Origin: an uncultured Flavonifractor sp.
Lineage (GTDB): Bacteria > Bacillota > Clostridia > Oscillospirales > Oscillospiraceae
Direction of reading: 5' to 3'
DNA length: 46,697 bases
Assembly: GCA_944385585.1 (NCBI GenBank)
Contig: CALWXU010000004.1
Location: forward strand, 1-46,697
Shown here one piece after another: positions 36,570 to 44,966 of the stretch. The position numbers were made by a program, and so were the translations under genes. The number at the start of each line of letters is the position of its first letter. Position 1 is the stretch's first letter. The notes beneath the pieces were generated by a model. It made no database searches and was not told the origin of the DNA. It was given only the letters and a program-made list of their open reading frames with translations.

Positions 36570-36603
36570 AAAAATAACCACACCGAAAGGTGTGGTTATT
36601 TTT
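36570..36603 (+). terminator. original tRNA-Val terminator
   Basis: A 15-bp perfect stem (AAAAATAACCACACC arm, GAAA loop) ending in TTTTT directly after the displaced tRNA end. It also blocks island transcription from entering the ABC exporter gene. Confidence 0.88.
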
Positions 36604-36742
36604 ATGGACCCCGCTGGGGACGCTCCGCGGCGTGCCGGGTGGGCGGCCCATCCCGCCGGCGGCAAAACGCCCGCACGGCGCATGGGAACAGGATTGGCGC
36701 GGCCCTTTCCAAAGGCCGCGCGGCAGAGAGGAGCTTTTGACG

Positions 36743-38491
36743 ATGGGAGAAAATGCCTTCCGCACCCGCGGGTATCTGCGCATATTCGCGTCCTACTATA
36801 AGCCCCACTGGCGGCTGTTCGCCCTGGACATGGTGTGCGCGCTGTGCATCTGCCTGGTGGATCTGGCCTTTCCGGTGGTGTCCCGATACTCCATGCAGCA
36901 GCTGCTGCCCGGCCGGATGTTCGGCGCCTTCTTCGCCGTCATGGCGGCGCTGGCCGCGGCCTATGTGCTCAAGGGGGTCTTTTACTACATCGTCACCTAC
37001 TGGGGACACCTGCTGGGGGTGCGGATGGAGGCGGACATCCGCCGGGACCTGTTCACCCACATGCAGGAGCTGTCCTTCTCCTTCTACGACAGGAACCGCA
37101 CCGGCCAGCTCATGAGCCGGGTCACCGGCGACCTGTTTGAGATCACCGAGCTGGCCCACCACGGGCCGGAGGACCTGTTCATCTCGTCGGTGACCATCCT
37201 GGGGGCCTTCTGCATCATGCTCACCATCCAGTGGCAGCTGGCCCTCGTCGTCTTTGCGGTGATCCCCCTGTTCGTGCTGTTCACCGCCCTGAGCCGCAAG
37301 AAGATGATGCGGGCCTCCACCGAGGTGAAGGCCAAGCTGGCGGGCATCAACGGGGAGGTGGAATCCTCCATCTCCGGCATGCGCACCGCCAAGGCCTTTG
37401 CCAACGAGGCCGCCGAGAGCGCCAAGTTCAACGCCGCCAACGACCAGTTCCGGGGGGCCAAGCGGGGCTACTACCGCACCATGGCCTTCTATCAGTCGGG
37501 CATGGAGTTCTTCATGGGCATCCTGTCGGTGCTGGTGATCGCCTTCGGCGGCTTCCTCATCATGCGGGACGGCATGGACTTCATCGATCTCACCACCTTC
37601 GCCCTGTACGTCACCACCTTTATTACCCCCGTGCGCAAGCTGTCCGCCTTTGTGGAGCAGTTCATGCAGGGCATGGCGGGCTTCAAGCGGTTTGTGGAGC
37701 TGATGCGCCTGGAGCCAGACATCCAGGACGCCCCCGGCGCCAAGGAGCTCACCGATGTGAAGGGGGATATCCTGGTGGACGACGTGACCTTCCGCTACGA
37801 GACCTCCCCCGAGCCGGTGCTGGAGCACGTCACCCTCCACATCCGCCCCGGGGAGACGGTGGCGGTGGTGGGCCCCTCCGGCGGGGGCAAGTCCACCCTG
37901 TGCCAGCTCATCCCCCGGTTCTACGACGTGACCGAGGGCCGCATCCTGGTGGACGGGCAGGATGTGCGCACCCTGACCCAGCACTCCCTGCGGGCAAACA
38001 TCGGCATCGTGCAGCAGGACGTGTTCCTCTTTGCCGGCACCATCTACGACAACATCCGCTACGGCCGGCCGGACGCCACCGAGGCGGAGATCATCGAGGC
38101 CGCCCGCCGGGCGGAGCTCTACGACGACATCCTGGACATGCCGGACGGCTTCCAGACCCAGGTGGGGGAGCGGGGGGTCATGCTCTCCGGCGGGCAGAAG
38201 CAGCGGGTGTCCATCGCCCGCATCTTCCTGAAAAACCCGCCCATCCTCATCCTGGACGAGGCCACCTCCGCCCTGGACACCGTCACCGAGGCCCGCATCC
38301 AGGGGGCCTTTGACGAGCTGGCAAAGGGCCGCACCACCCTGATCATCGCCCACCGGCTGTCCACCATCCGCTCCGCCGGGCGCATCCTCGTCATCGACGG
38401 CTGCGGCATCCGGGAGCAGGGCACCCACGACCAGCTCATGGCCCTGGGCGGGGCGTACGCCCGGCTCTACCGCGCCCAGCAGGCCACCTGA
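36743..38491 (+). CDS. ABC exporter half-transporter (MsbA/BmrA-like)
   Basis: A 582-residue fusion of a six-helix membrane domain (residues about 1-320) and an ATPase domain. Walker A is GPSGGGKST at 377-385, the signature LSGGQ at 481-485, Walker B ILILDEATSALD follows, and the switch is in IAHRLST. It acts as a dimer exporting lipids, drugs or peptides; the substrate is unknown. The start at 36743 follows GAGGAG; the frame remains open upstream through unrelated sequence. A strong GC hairpin (36697-36721) lies directly before the ribosome site and may affect expression. It stands alone, with no partner gene. Confidence 0.92.
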   Translation: MGENAFRTRGYLRIFASYYKPHWRLFALDMVCALCICLVDLAFPVVSRYSMQQLLPGRMFGAFFAVMAALAAAYVLKGVFYYIVTYWGHLLGVRMEADIRRDLFTHMQELSFSFYDRNRTGQLMSRVTGDLFEITELAHHGPEDLFISSVTILGAFCIMLTIQWQLALVVFAVIPLFVLFTALSRKKMMRASTEVKAKLAGINGEVESSISGMRTAKAFANEAAESAKFNAANDQFRGAKRGYYRTMAFYQSGMEFFMGILSVLVIAFGGFLIMRDGMDFIDLTTFALYVTTFITPVRKLSAFVEQFMQGMAGFKRFVELMRLEPDIQDAPGAKELTDVKGDILVDDVTFRYETSPEPVLEHVTLHIRPGETVAVVGPSGGGKSTLCQLIPRFYDVTEGRILVDGQDVRTLTQHSLRANIGIVQQDVFLFAGTIYDNIRYGRPDATEAEIIEAARRAELYDDILDMPDGFQTQVGERGVMLSGGQKQRVSIARIFLKNPPILILDEATSALDTVTEARIQGAFDELAKGRTTLIIAHRLSTIRSAGRILVIDGCGIREQGTHDQLMALGGAYARLYRAQQAT

Positions 38492-38507
38492 CCGCGCATA
38501 TGAGAGA

Positions 38508-38545
38508 GACAAGGACCGCCGCCCGAAAGGGCGGCGGTCCTTGTC
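38508..38545. terminator. bidirectional terminator between ABC exporter and thiY
   Basis: A 16-17 bp perfect stem (ACAAGGACCGCCGCCC arm, GAAA loop) in the 85-bp gap between two converging genes. T-runs are weak on both sides, but position and stability support termination in both directions. Confidence 0.75.
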
Positions 38546-38576
38546 TGCGCCTCGGCGCTTCTGTCCCGCCGGCAAG

Positions 38577-39602
38577 CTACTCCTCCAGCAGCTCTACATA
38601 CAGCTCCTCCAGCGCCGGCGCCTGGTCAATAAGCCCCTGCTCCAGCAGCCAGTCCACGTTCTCCTGCCAGCACGCCGCGCTCTGGGAGAGGAAGGGGGCC
38701 TCCTCCGTCTCCATCAGGGGGAGCAGGGTCTCCAGGCTCTTGCGCTCCACCGTCTCGGACAGGGGGAAGTTCTCCTCGTTCTGGTTGTCCAGCAGGGTGC
38801 GCAGGGCCCCCTCCGGGTCGCTCTGCACGTCGGCAAAGCCCTTGGCGGAGGCCCGGAGGAAGGCGGCGAGCACCTCCGGCTCGTTCTCGATCATCTCGTC
38901 GCTGGCCAGGAACACCCCCTCGTAGTAGGTGGGCACGCCGTAGTCGTCCAGGTCGAACCAGTTGACCTCGAAGCCCTCCTCCTCCATCTGGGGCACCTCG
39001 TGGTTCACCAGGCAGCCGATGGTGGCGTCCACGTTGCCGGTGGTCATGGAGCTCATCAGGTCAAAGCCCACGTCGATCATCTCCACGTCGCTGGAGTCCG
39101 CCCCCACATAGGCCATGATGGAGCGGATGAGGGCCTCGGACAGCTCGGTGCCCGCGTAGCCGATGGTCCTGCCCACCAGATCCTCCGGGGAGTGGATGTC
39201 CTCCTCCGCCAGGGAGAGGACGATGTTCAGCGGGGCCTGCACCACCGCGCCGATGGACTTCACCGGCACGTCCTGGTTGGCCCGGGCGATGATCACGTCC
39301 TGCTGGTAGTACAGGCCGATCTCCGCCTGCCCGGCGGCCACCAGGGAGATGGCGTCGTTGGTGTTGGAGGGGAACTGGATGTTGACCTGCAGGCCCTCCT
39401 CGGCGTAGTAGCCCTTCTCGATGGCGTCGTAGAGGAAGGCGTGGAGGGCGTTGGGGTACCAGTCCAGCACCACGTTGACCTCCCGCAGTTCCCCGTCCGC
39501 CCCGCCGGTCGCCCCGGCGGCGGGGCTCTCCCCCGCCGGGGCGGAGGCGCAGCCGGTGAGCAGGAGCAGGGCGCCCAGCGCCAGGGCAAGCTTCCGTTTC
39601 AT
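38577..39602 (-). CDS. thiY: thiamine-pyrimidine ABC transporter substrate-binding lipoprotein
   Basis: A 341-residue NMT1/THI5-like binding protein for formylaminopyrimidine or HMP-type thiamine degradation products. It has a lipoprotein signal (MKRKLALALGALLLLTGCAS, lipid Cys18), then the family core VVLDWYPNALHAFLYDAIEKG near residue 44, QFPSNTNDAISLVAAGQAEIGLYYQ near 76-100, and GRTIGYAGTELSEAL. It is the last gene of the TPP-riboswitch operon, separated from thiX by a structured 234-bp gap. The stop is TAG. Confidence 0.92.
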   Translation of the reverse strand: MKRKLALALGALLLLTGCASAPAGESPAAGATGGADGELREVNVVLDWYPNALHAFLYDAIEKGYYAEEGLQVNIQFPSNTNDAISLVAAGQAEIGLYYQQDVIIARANQDVPVKSIGAVVQAPLNIVLSLAEEDIHSPEDLVGRTIGYAGTELSEALIRSIMAYVGADSSDVEMIDVGFDLMSSMTTGNVDATIGCLVNHEVPQMEEEGFEVNWFDLDDYGVPTYYEGVFLASDEMIENEPEVLAAFLRASAKGFADVQSDPEGALRTLLDNQNEENFPLSETVERKSLETLLPLMETEEAPFLSQSAACWQENVDWLLEQGLIDQAPALEELYVELLEE

Positions 39603-39673
39603 GTTCCTTCATTCCTTTCCAGTCAGTCTATCTCGCAGAGTTTGCGCCCACAGGCGCCAATAAAATCAAATCT

Positions 39674-39806
39674 GTTTTCTCCCAGGACACAAGGTGAATT
39701 GCCCCGAAGGGGCAAGAGAGGGCCCCCTGGGGGGTGCGCCTGGGAGAAAACACGTCTCAGCCCACAGGTGTGCCCAAAGGGCGCGCCCAGGGGGCTGCAT
39801 CTCTCT
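39674..39806. repeat. interleaved inverted repeats in the thiX-thiY gap
   Basis: A highly structured intergenic element. A 13-bp perfect inverted repeat (GTTTTCTCCCAGG at 39674-39686 with its complement at 39739-39751) encloses a perfect 7-bp hairpin (TTGCCCC/GGGGCAA, 39699-39715). It also encloses the left arm of a second repeat: GCCCCCTGGG at 39722-39731, whose partner CCCAGGGGGC at 39786-39795 lies outside. AGAGAG/CTCTCT flanks extend the second pairing. The two long pairings interleave, so the RNA could form a pseudoknot or switch between folds. It looks like a dispersed intergenic repeat rather than coding DNA. It interrupts the thi operon. Confidence 0.6.
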
Positions 39807-39836
39807 CAAACAAGTGGCTTTGCCGCCTTGCCTGAC

Positions 39837-40592
39837 TCAGGATTCGCCTCTCCAGCGGACGAAGCGCCGCTCCAGCAGGGCCACCACCCCCACCGCCAGC
39901 ATGGCGGCGGCGGCCAGCAGCACGATGGGGGCGAACACCCCGGCCCCGTCCAGCTGGGTCATCATGCGGCGGGAGAAGTAGCCCAGGCCGCTCTTGGCCC
40001 CCAGCCACTCGCCGATGGCCGCGCCGATGACGCTCATGGGCACCGCCATCTTGACGGCGGAGAAGAAGTAGGGCAGGGCGCAGGGGGTCTTGATCTTCTT
40101 GAAAATCTCCCGGCGGGAGGCCCCGTAGGTCTGGAGCAGCTCGACCATCTCCACCTTGGCCGAGCGCAGGCCGTCGTAGACGGTGATGGTGATGGGGAAG
40201 AAGGTGATGAGCACCGTCACCAGCACCTTGCTCCAGATGCCGTAGCCGAACCACAGCACAAAGAGGGGGGCGATGGCGGTGGTGGGGATGGTCTGGGACA
40301 CCACCACCAGGGGGTAGAGCATCCGCCGCACCAGCCCGCTGGCGTCCATGGCCACCGCCAGGGCCAGGCCCAGCGCCAGGGAGATGACCAGGCCGATGCC
40401 GGTGACCGTCATGGTGGCGGGGAGGTGGACCAGGAAGAGGGGCTCCCGCAGCTCCCACAGCCGCTGGAGGATCTGCACCGGCGTGGGCAGGATATAGGCC
40501 GCGTCCATCTCCATGGCCCCGGCCTGCCACAGCAGGAGCAGGGCAAAGAGAAAGATGAGGGCGGGCAGGTTGGCTTTACAGGCCTTTTTCAT
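39837..40592 (-). CDS. thiX: thiamine-pyrimidine ABC transporter permease
   Basis: A 251-residue BPD-type permease with about six membrane helices, related to the SsuC/TauC group. The cytoplasmic EAA-like loop reads ELLQTYGASRREIFKKIKTPCALPYFFSAVK near residues 145-175, followed by IGAAIGEWLGAKSGLGY. It pairs with ThiZ and ThiY to import a pyrimidine precursor. The ATG at 40592 overlaps the thiZ stop by four bases (ATGA), showing coupling. Confidence 0.9.
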   Translation of the reverse strand: MKKACKANLPALIFLFALLLLWQAGAMEMDAAYILPTPVQILQRLWELREPLFLVHLPATMTVTGIGLVISLALGLALAVAMDASGLVRRMLYPLVVVSQTIPTTAIAPLFVLWFGYGIWSKVLVTVLITFFPITITVYDGLRSAKVEMVELLQTYGASRREIFKKIKTPCALPYFFSAVKMAVPMSVIGAAIGEWLGAKSGLGYFSRRMMTQLDGAGVFAPIVLLAAAAMLAVGVVALLERRFVRWRGES

Positions 40593-41350
40593 GGCCGCAC
40601 CTGCTTTCTCAGCAGCGTGATCAGCCGCTCCTTCAGCTCCACCAGCTCCGGCCGCCCCAGGCAGGCGCGGTCCCGGGGGAAGGGGGCGGGGATGGGGATC
40701 TCCGTCAGGGTGCGGATGGGGGTGTGCTCCACCACCAGCACGCTGGAGGAGAGAAAGACGGCCTCCTCCACGTCGTGGGTGATGAACAGGATGGTCTTGT
40801 TCAGCCGCTGCCACTGCTCCAGCAGCCACTCCTGCATGGAGATGCGGGTGAGGAAGTCCAGGGCGGAGAAGGGCTCGTCCAGCAGGAGCAGGTCGCTGCC
40901 GGTGAGCATGGTGCGGGCGAAGGCCGCCCGCTGCCGCATGCCGCCGGAGAGCTCGCCGGGCAGCTTCCCGGCGCACCCGGCCAGCCCCACCTCCGCCAGG
41001 GCGGCCTCGGCCCGCTCCTGCCGCTGGGCTTTGCTCAGGCCGCCGGCCACCTCCAGGGGGAGGGCCACGTTCTCCCCCACGGTGCGCCAGGGGAAGAGCA
41101 GATCCTTCTGGGGCATGTAGCCGCAGTACCGCTTGCGCCCGGCGATGGGCGCGCCGCCCACCTTGATCTCCCCGGCCTTGGGGGAGAGCAGGCCGTTGAT
41201 CAGGCGGAAGATGGTGCTCTTGCCGCAGCCGCTCACCCCCAGGATGCAGTGGAAGGAGCCCGGCTCCACCCGGAAGGAGAGGGCGTCGATGATGTCGAAG
41301 TCCTCGGAGGGGTACTGGTAGGACACCTTGTCAAATTCCAGGATGGACAT
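40589..41350 (-). CDS. thiZ: thiamine-pyrimidine ABC transporter ATPase
   Basis: A 253-residue ABC ATPase: Walker A GVSGCGKST near residues 38-46, Q-loop in YMPQKDLLFPWRT, signature LSGGMRQR, Walker B LLLLDEPFSALD and the switch His in THDVEEAV. Context with thiX, thiY and tenA makes it the energiser of the pyrimidine importer. The start at 41350 follows the tenA stop with only two bases between. Confidence 0.92.
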   Translation of the reverse strand: MSILEFDKVSYQYPSEDFDIIDALSFRVEPGSFHCILGVSGCGKSTIFRLINGLLSPKAGEIKVGGAPIAGRKRYCGYMPQKDLLFPWRTVGENVALPLEVAGGLSKAQRQERAEAALAEVGLAGCAGKLPGELSGGMRQRAAFARTMLTGSDLLLLDEPFSALDFLTRISMQEWLLEQWQRLNKTILFITHDVEEAVFLSSSVLVVEHTPIRTLTEIPIPAPFPRDRACLGRPELVELKERLITLLRKQVRP

Positions 41351-41352
41351 GG

Positions 41353-42012
41353 CTACCGCTCCAGATTCCAGGCCATGTCCCAGAAGCCCAGCTCGTACCG
41401 GCTGCAGGTGACGAAGATCTCCTCCAGCCGCCGGTACTCCGCCTCGGTGCATCCCTCCGCCAGAGTGTCCATCAGCGCCACCAGGGCGTCGTTGGTCTGC
41501 TGGTAATCCTCTCCGGCGTAGCTCTGCACCCACTCGCCGTAGAAGGGGTGCTCCGCCGCCCCGGGGATGGCGGCCAGCCGCGTCCCGATCTCGGCGTAGC
41601 TCCAGGAGCAGGCCAGGATGGCCGCCACAATCTCCGCCGGCCCCCCGGCGGCGGCCGCCGCCAGCATATAGTGGGTGTAGGACAGATTGGACAGGGCGGG
41701 CTTTACGGCGAACACCTGTTCCTCGGTGATGCCCAGCCGGGCCATGTAGGCCCGGTGCACCTTCATCTCGCCCCCCAGGATGGCGTCCACGTTGGCGGCG
41801 AATGTGCGCATCAGGTCCGGATCCCGGGCCTTCACCACCCCGTAGGCGAACACCCGGGCGTAGTCGAAGAGGTAGAGGTAGTCCTGGAGCAGGAAGTGGC
41901 GGAATTTCTCCAGCTCCAGGGTGCCGTCCCCGATGCCCCTGACAAAGGGGTGGCTGTGGCAGGCCTCCCACACCGGGCGGGCGGCCTCATAAAGGCGTTG
42001 CGTCACGGTCAT
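41353..42012 (-). CDS. tenA: aminopyrimidine aminohydrolase (thiaminase II)
   Basis: A 219-residue TenA enzyme that hydrolyses aminomethylpyrimidine to HMP during salvage of degraded thiamine. Active residues are at the canonical places: Asp44 (LLQDYLYL), Tyr47, Tyr112, Cys135 as nucleophile (LACSWSYAEIG) and the late Glu in YELGFWDMAW. GGAGGAAT precedes the ATG at 42012, favoured over a start nine codons earlier. Coupled with thiZ it matches the known thiXYZ-tenA salvage route. The stop is TAG. Confidence 0.95.
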   Translation of the reverse strand: MTVTQRLYEAARPVWEACHSHPFVRGIGDGTLELEKFRHFLLQDYLYLFDYARVFAYGVVKARDPDLMRTFAANVDAILGGEMKVHRAYMARLGITEEQVFAVKPALSNLSYTHYMLAAAAAGGPAEIVAAILACSWSYAEIGTRLAAIPGAAEHPFYGEWVQSYAGEDYQQTNDALVALMDTLAEGCTEAEYRRLEEIFVTCSRYELGFWDMAWNLER

Positions 42013-42647
42013 ACCGCATTCCTCCAATCCAGGATGCACTCGTCCGCCAGGGCGGACAGCTCCGGCCAGTCCCCGGCGTAGGACGGCTCGGGGACGGCCA
42101 CGGTGTAGAAGCCCGCCTCCCTGGCGGTGCGGGCGGCGTAGAGGGCGTCCTCAAAGACGGCAGTCTCCCCCGGGGCGGCCCCCAGGCGGCGGGCCGCCTC
42201 CAGGAACACGTCCGGCCGGTTCTTGCTCACCCCCAGGGTCTCGCAGCTGAGGATGAAGTCGAAGAGGTGGTCCACCCCCAGGCGGGAGAGGCACTGGTGG
42301 GACAGGGGCTCGGCGGTGGCGGTGGCCACGCACAGCCGGCAGCCCCGCCCCCGCAGGCGCTCCAGGTACTCCTTCACCCCCGGCTTGAGGGGCACGTCTT
42401 GACGGTAGTGCTCCTCCATCATGGCCTCCATCTCGTCCACGATGCGCTGGGGCGGGCCGGGTATGTGGAAGGTGTCCATGAAATAGGCCGCCCCCTCCAG
42501 CATGGTCATGGCCTTCACCATCCACAGCAGCCTCTCGTCGGGGCGGATGCCCAGGGACTCCAGATAGTCCCTCCCCAGCCCCTTCCAGTAGCGCATGGAG
42601 TCCACCAGGGTGCCGTCCATGTCAAAGATGCAGAACCGCCTATCCAT
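42009..42647 (-). CDS. HAD-superfamily phosphatase in the thiamine operon
   Basis: A 212-residue HAD hydrolase of the beta-phosphoglucomutase/YjjG-like branch. Motif I is FDMDGTLVDS at residues 8-17 with the nucleophile and acid Asp pair, motif II is in CVATATAEP, motif III lysine in GVSKNRPDVF, and motif IV in VFEDALYAARTA. Its place between thiE and tenA, overlapping both, suggests dephosphorylation of a thiamine or HMP phosphate, or removal of a damaged metabolite; this is inference. Confidence 0.85.
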   Translation of the reverse strand: MDRRFCIFDMDGTLVDSMRYWKGLGRDYLESLGIRPDERLLWMVKAMTMLEGAAYFMDTFHIPGPPQRIVDEMEAMMEEHYRQDVPLKPGVKEYLERLRGRGCRLCVATATAEPLSHQCLSRLGVDHLFDFILSCETLGVSKNRPDVFLEAARRLGAAPGETAVFEDALYAARTAREAGFYTVAVPEPSYAGDWPELSALADECILDWRNAV

Positions 42648-43296
42648 GGGCCGTCAGCTCCTCCGCCAGGGCCCGCAGGCGCTCTGTGGCCGCGCCCGGG
42701 TGGGGCTGGGCGAAGATGGCGGACACCACCGCCACCCCGTCCACGCCGCTGCCCCGGAGCTCCAGGATATTGTCCGCGCTGATGCCGCCGATGGCCACCA
42801 CCGGGATGTCCACCGCATCGCAGATGGCCCGGAGCTGCTCCACGCTCAGGTTCTTGGCGTCCTTCTTGGTGGTGGTGCCGAACACCGCCCCCACGCCGAT
42901 GTAGTCCGCCCCCGCCCGCTGGGCGGCCAGGGCGGTGTCCACGGTGTTGGCGGAGATGCCCAGAATCCTGTCCGGCCCGATCAGGGCCCGGATGTCCCGG
43001 CCCTGAATGTCCGACTGGCCCACGTGGACCCCGTCGGCGTCACACGCCAGGGCCACCTCCACCGCGTCGTTGACCACGAAGGGCACACGGTGCCGGGCCG
43101 CCTGCTCCTTCAGAAGCCTGGCCTCGGCCAGAAAGGCGTCGTGGTCCATCCCCTTCTCCCGCACCTGGAGGAAGGTGGCCCCGCTGGAGAGCACCTCCTC
43201 CACCACGTCGGGGAGGGTGCGCCCCCCCAGCCAGGCCCGGTCGGTGACGGCGTAGAGCAGCATGGAGGCGCGGATCTCATCCCTGGTAAATTTCAT
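42640..43296 (-). CDS. thiE: thiamine-phosphate synthase
   Basis: A 218-residue TIM-barrel enzyme joining HMP-pyrophosphate and thiazole phosphate into thiamine phosphate. Landmarks are LQVREKGMDH near residue 40, FVVNDAVEVALACDADGVHVGQSD near 73-96, GISANTVDTALAAQRAGADYIGVGAVFGTTTKKDA near 115-150 and VVAIGGISADN near 170. Length is normal. An AAGGAGT site precedes the ATG at 43296. Its ends overlap both neighbours. Confidence 0.96.
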   Translation of the reverse strand: MKFTRDEIRASMLLYAVTDRAWLGGRTLPDVVEEVLSSGATFLQVREKGMDHDAFLAEARLLKEQAARHRVPFVVNDAVEVALACDADGVHVGQSDIQGRDIRALIGPDRILGISANTVDTALAAQRAGADYIGVGAVFGTTTKKDAKNLSVEQLRAICDAVDIPVVAIGGISADNILELRGSGVDGVAVVSAIFAQPHPGAATERLRALAEELTAHG

Positions 43297-44113
43297 AGCG
43301 TACTCCTTGTGTCAGTTGGGTTTCCGTGAGGTTGAACACGGCGTCGATCAAATCATTGCGGAAGGTGGCATTGCCCGTGCCGTTTTGCAGGCGGCGTTCC
43401 TCGGCCGCCTCCCCGGCCACCCCCAGGGCGGCCATGGCGGCGGCAGCGGCCTCAAAGGGGTTCTCCGGCGACGCGCCGCAGAAGGCCCCGGTGAGGGCGG
43501 TGAGCATACAGCCGCTGCCCGTGATGCGGGCCATGGTGGCCACGCCGCTGCGGAGGAAGAGCACCGTCTCCCCGTCGGAGAGCACGTCCACCGCCCCGGA
43601 CAGGGCGATTGCCGCGCCAGTGCGGCGGGCCAGGGTGCGGGTCAGCTCCGCCGCGGCGGGGAGGGTACTCTCGGTGACCGCGTCCCCGGCGGCCACGTCC
43701 ACCCCGCTGCCGCCGCCCTGGCCCAGGGCCAGGGCCCGGATCTCCGAGGCGTTGCCCCGGATGACGGCAAAGCGCACCTCCGAGAGCAGGCGGCCTGCCG
43801 CCTCCCGCCGCAGGGCCGTGACCCCGGCGGCCACCGGGTCCAGCACCACCGGGATGCCCAGGGCGTTGGCCCGCCTTCCGGCCAGGAGCATGGCCTCCAG
43901 ATCTCCGATGGCCCCCAGGTTGCACACCAGGGCCTGGACCCCGGCCACCGCCTCCTCCACCTCCCGCACGTCGTGGGACATGGTGGGGGAGCCGCCGGCG
44001 GCCAGGATGATGTTGGCACAGTCGTTGACGGTGACGAAGTTGGTGATGCACTGCACCAGGGGGGCGCCCGCCCGCACCGAGAGCAGGCGGGCGGCAAAAT
44101 CAAGCAGTTCCAT
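43277..44113 (-). CDS. thiM: hydroxyethylthiazole kinase
   Basis: A 278-residue ribokinase-fold enzyme phosphorylating the salvaged thiazole alcohol. Recognisable stretches are PLVQCITNFVTVNDCANIILAAGGSPTMSHD near residues 18-48, VVLDPVAAGVTALRREA near 95-112, VIRGNASEIRAL and the catalytic ITGSGCMLTALTGAFCG near 205-222. It follows thiW and supplies the ThiE substrate. Confidence 0.96.
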   Translation of the reverse strand: MELLDFAARLLSVRAGAPLVQCITNFVTVNDCANIILAAGGSPTMSHDVREVEEAVAGVQALVCNLGAIGDLEAMLLAGRRANALGIPVVLDPVAAGVTALRREAAGRLLSEVRFAVIRGNASEIRALALGQGGGSGVDVAAGDAVTESTLPAAAELTRTLARRTGAAIALSGAVDVLSDGETVLFLRSGVATMARITGSGCMLTALTGAFCGASPENPFEAAAAAMAALGVAGEAAEERRLQNGTGNATFRNDLIDAVFNLTETQLTQGVRYEIYQG

Positions 44114-44122
44114 ATCCGCCCC

Positions 44123-44653
44123 TCATCGGTTGAGCTCTTCCAGCATCCGGTCCAGCACCTTAGCCCGCTTGAGCAGCAGGAGCACGGCGCAGCCCATCAG
44201 GCCGCCCACCACCGAGGCGGGCAGGTAGAAGGGGATGTAGTAGAAGGGGGACTGGGCGTCCAGGGCGTAGAAGAACTTCATCAGGGGGTAGGCCGCCATG
44301 GCGCTGACAAAGCCGGTGCCGATGGTCTCCCCCAGCAGGGCGCCCCACAGCTTCTTCGTCAGCTGGTAGAACAGGCCGGACAGGAAGGCGCCGAACACCG
44401 CCCCCACCACCGCCTGGATGGTGCGGCCGGTGAGCATCCGCAGCAGCCCGGTGAGCAGGGCGGCGGCGAAGTTGTACCACGGCCCCAGGAACACCGCCCC
44501 CAGCACGTTGCAGAAGTGCTGGAAGGGGGCCATGGAGGGGAAGTAGACAAAGGTGGACAGGACGAAGCCCAGGGCGCCCAGCATGGCGGTGAGCACCAGC
44601 TTGCGCACAGAGAGCCCCTGGGCCCGCAAGGTTTTTGCATTGGCTGTTTTCAT
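44123..44653 (-). CDS. thiW: ThiW-type thiazole transporter S component
   Basis: A 176-residue membrane protein with about five helices that resembles ThiW, the substrate-binding S component of ECF transporters predicted to import hydroxyethylthiazole. Landmarks are LTAMLGALGFVLSTFVYFP, APFQHFCNVLGAVFLGPWY and GLLRMLTGRTIQAVVGAVFGA. It sits directly before thiM. No ECF ATPase or T component is in the window; shared EcfAAT modules usually lie elsewhere. Confidence 0.88.
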   Translation of the reverse strand: MKTANAKTLRAQGLSVRKLVLTAMLGALGFVLSTFVYFPSMAPFQHFCNVLGAVFLGPWYNFAAALLTGLLRMLTGRTIQAVVGAVFGAFLSGLFYQLTKKLWGALLGETIGTGFVSAMAAYPLMKFFYALDAQSPFYYIPFYLPASVVGGLMGCAVLLLLKRAKVLDRMLEELNR

Positions 44654-44669
44654 GAGAGCTTCCTTCTTT

Positions 44670-44966
44670 TCACGGATTTTGGTATTTGCCGGTCTTGTCG
44701 TCGATGGTCCAGACCCCGCCGGGCTTGTAGCTGATCTTCACATAGGCCAGCATGCTGGGCTCCCCGTGGGACACGCAGATGCGGCAGCACTCCTTCACGA
44801 TGTCCAGCAGCTGATCCAGATCCCCCTCCAGGGTGGTCTCAAAGGGCCCCACCACATAGTGCAGGCCGGTGGAGGCCAGGTAGGAGATCACCTCGTCCAC
44901 GATGCGGCGGGTGTCCTCCTGCTCCATCACCTTGGGCAGCACCTGAATGGCAACACTTGCGTTCAC
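44670..44966 (-). CDS. thiamine-binding (MTH1187/YkoF-type) small protein
   Basis: A 98-residue protein of the Thiamine_BP superfamily with a ferredoxin-like fold: ASVAIQVLPKVMEQEDTRRIVDEVISYL at the start, GPFETTLEGDLDQLLDIVKECCRICVSHGEPSMLAYVKISYKP after. Relatives bind thiamine or HMP, and this gene's place between thiD and thiW fits. The start codon is GTG at 44966 behind AAGGAGGAAG and overlaps the thiD stop. Its exact role (binding, buffering or channelling) is not known to me. Confidence 0.85.
   Translation of the reverse strand: MNASVAIQVLPKVMEQEDTRRIVDEVISYLASTGLHYVVGPFETTLEGDLDQLLDIVKECCRICVSHGEPSMLAYVKISYKPGGVWTIDDKTGKYQNP

Noticed and set aside
36501-36683. Short minus-strand frame reading DDTGLEPVTSRTS, and its twin near 23238-23300 reading DDTRLELVTSRTS
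   Set aside because: This is the antisense of the tRNA-Val 3' half, a well-known source of false proteins; both come from the att repeats.
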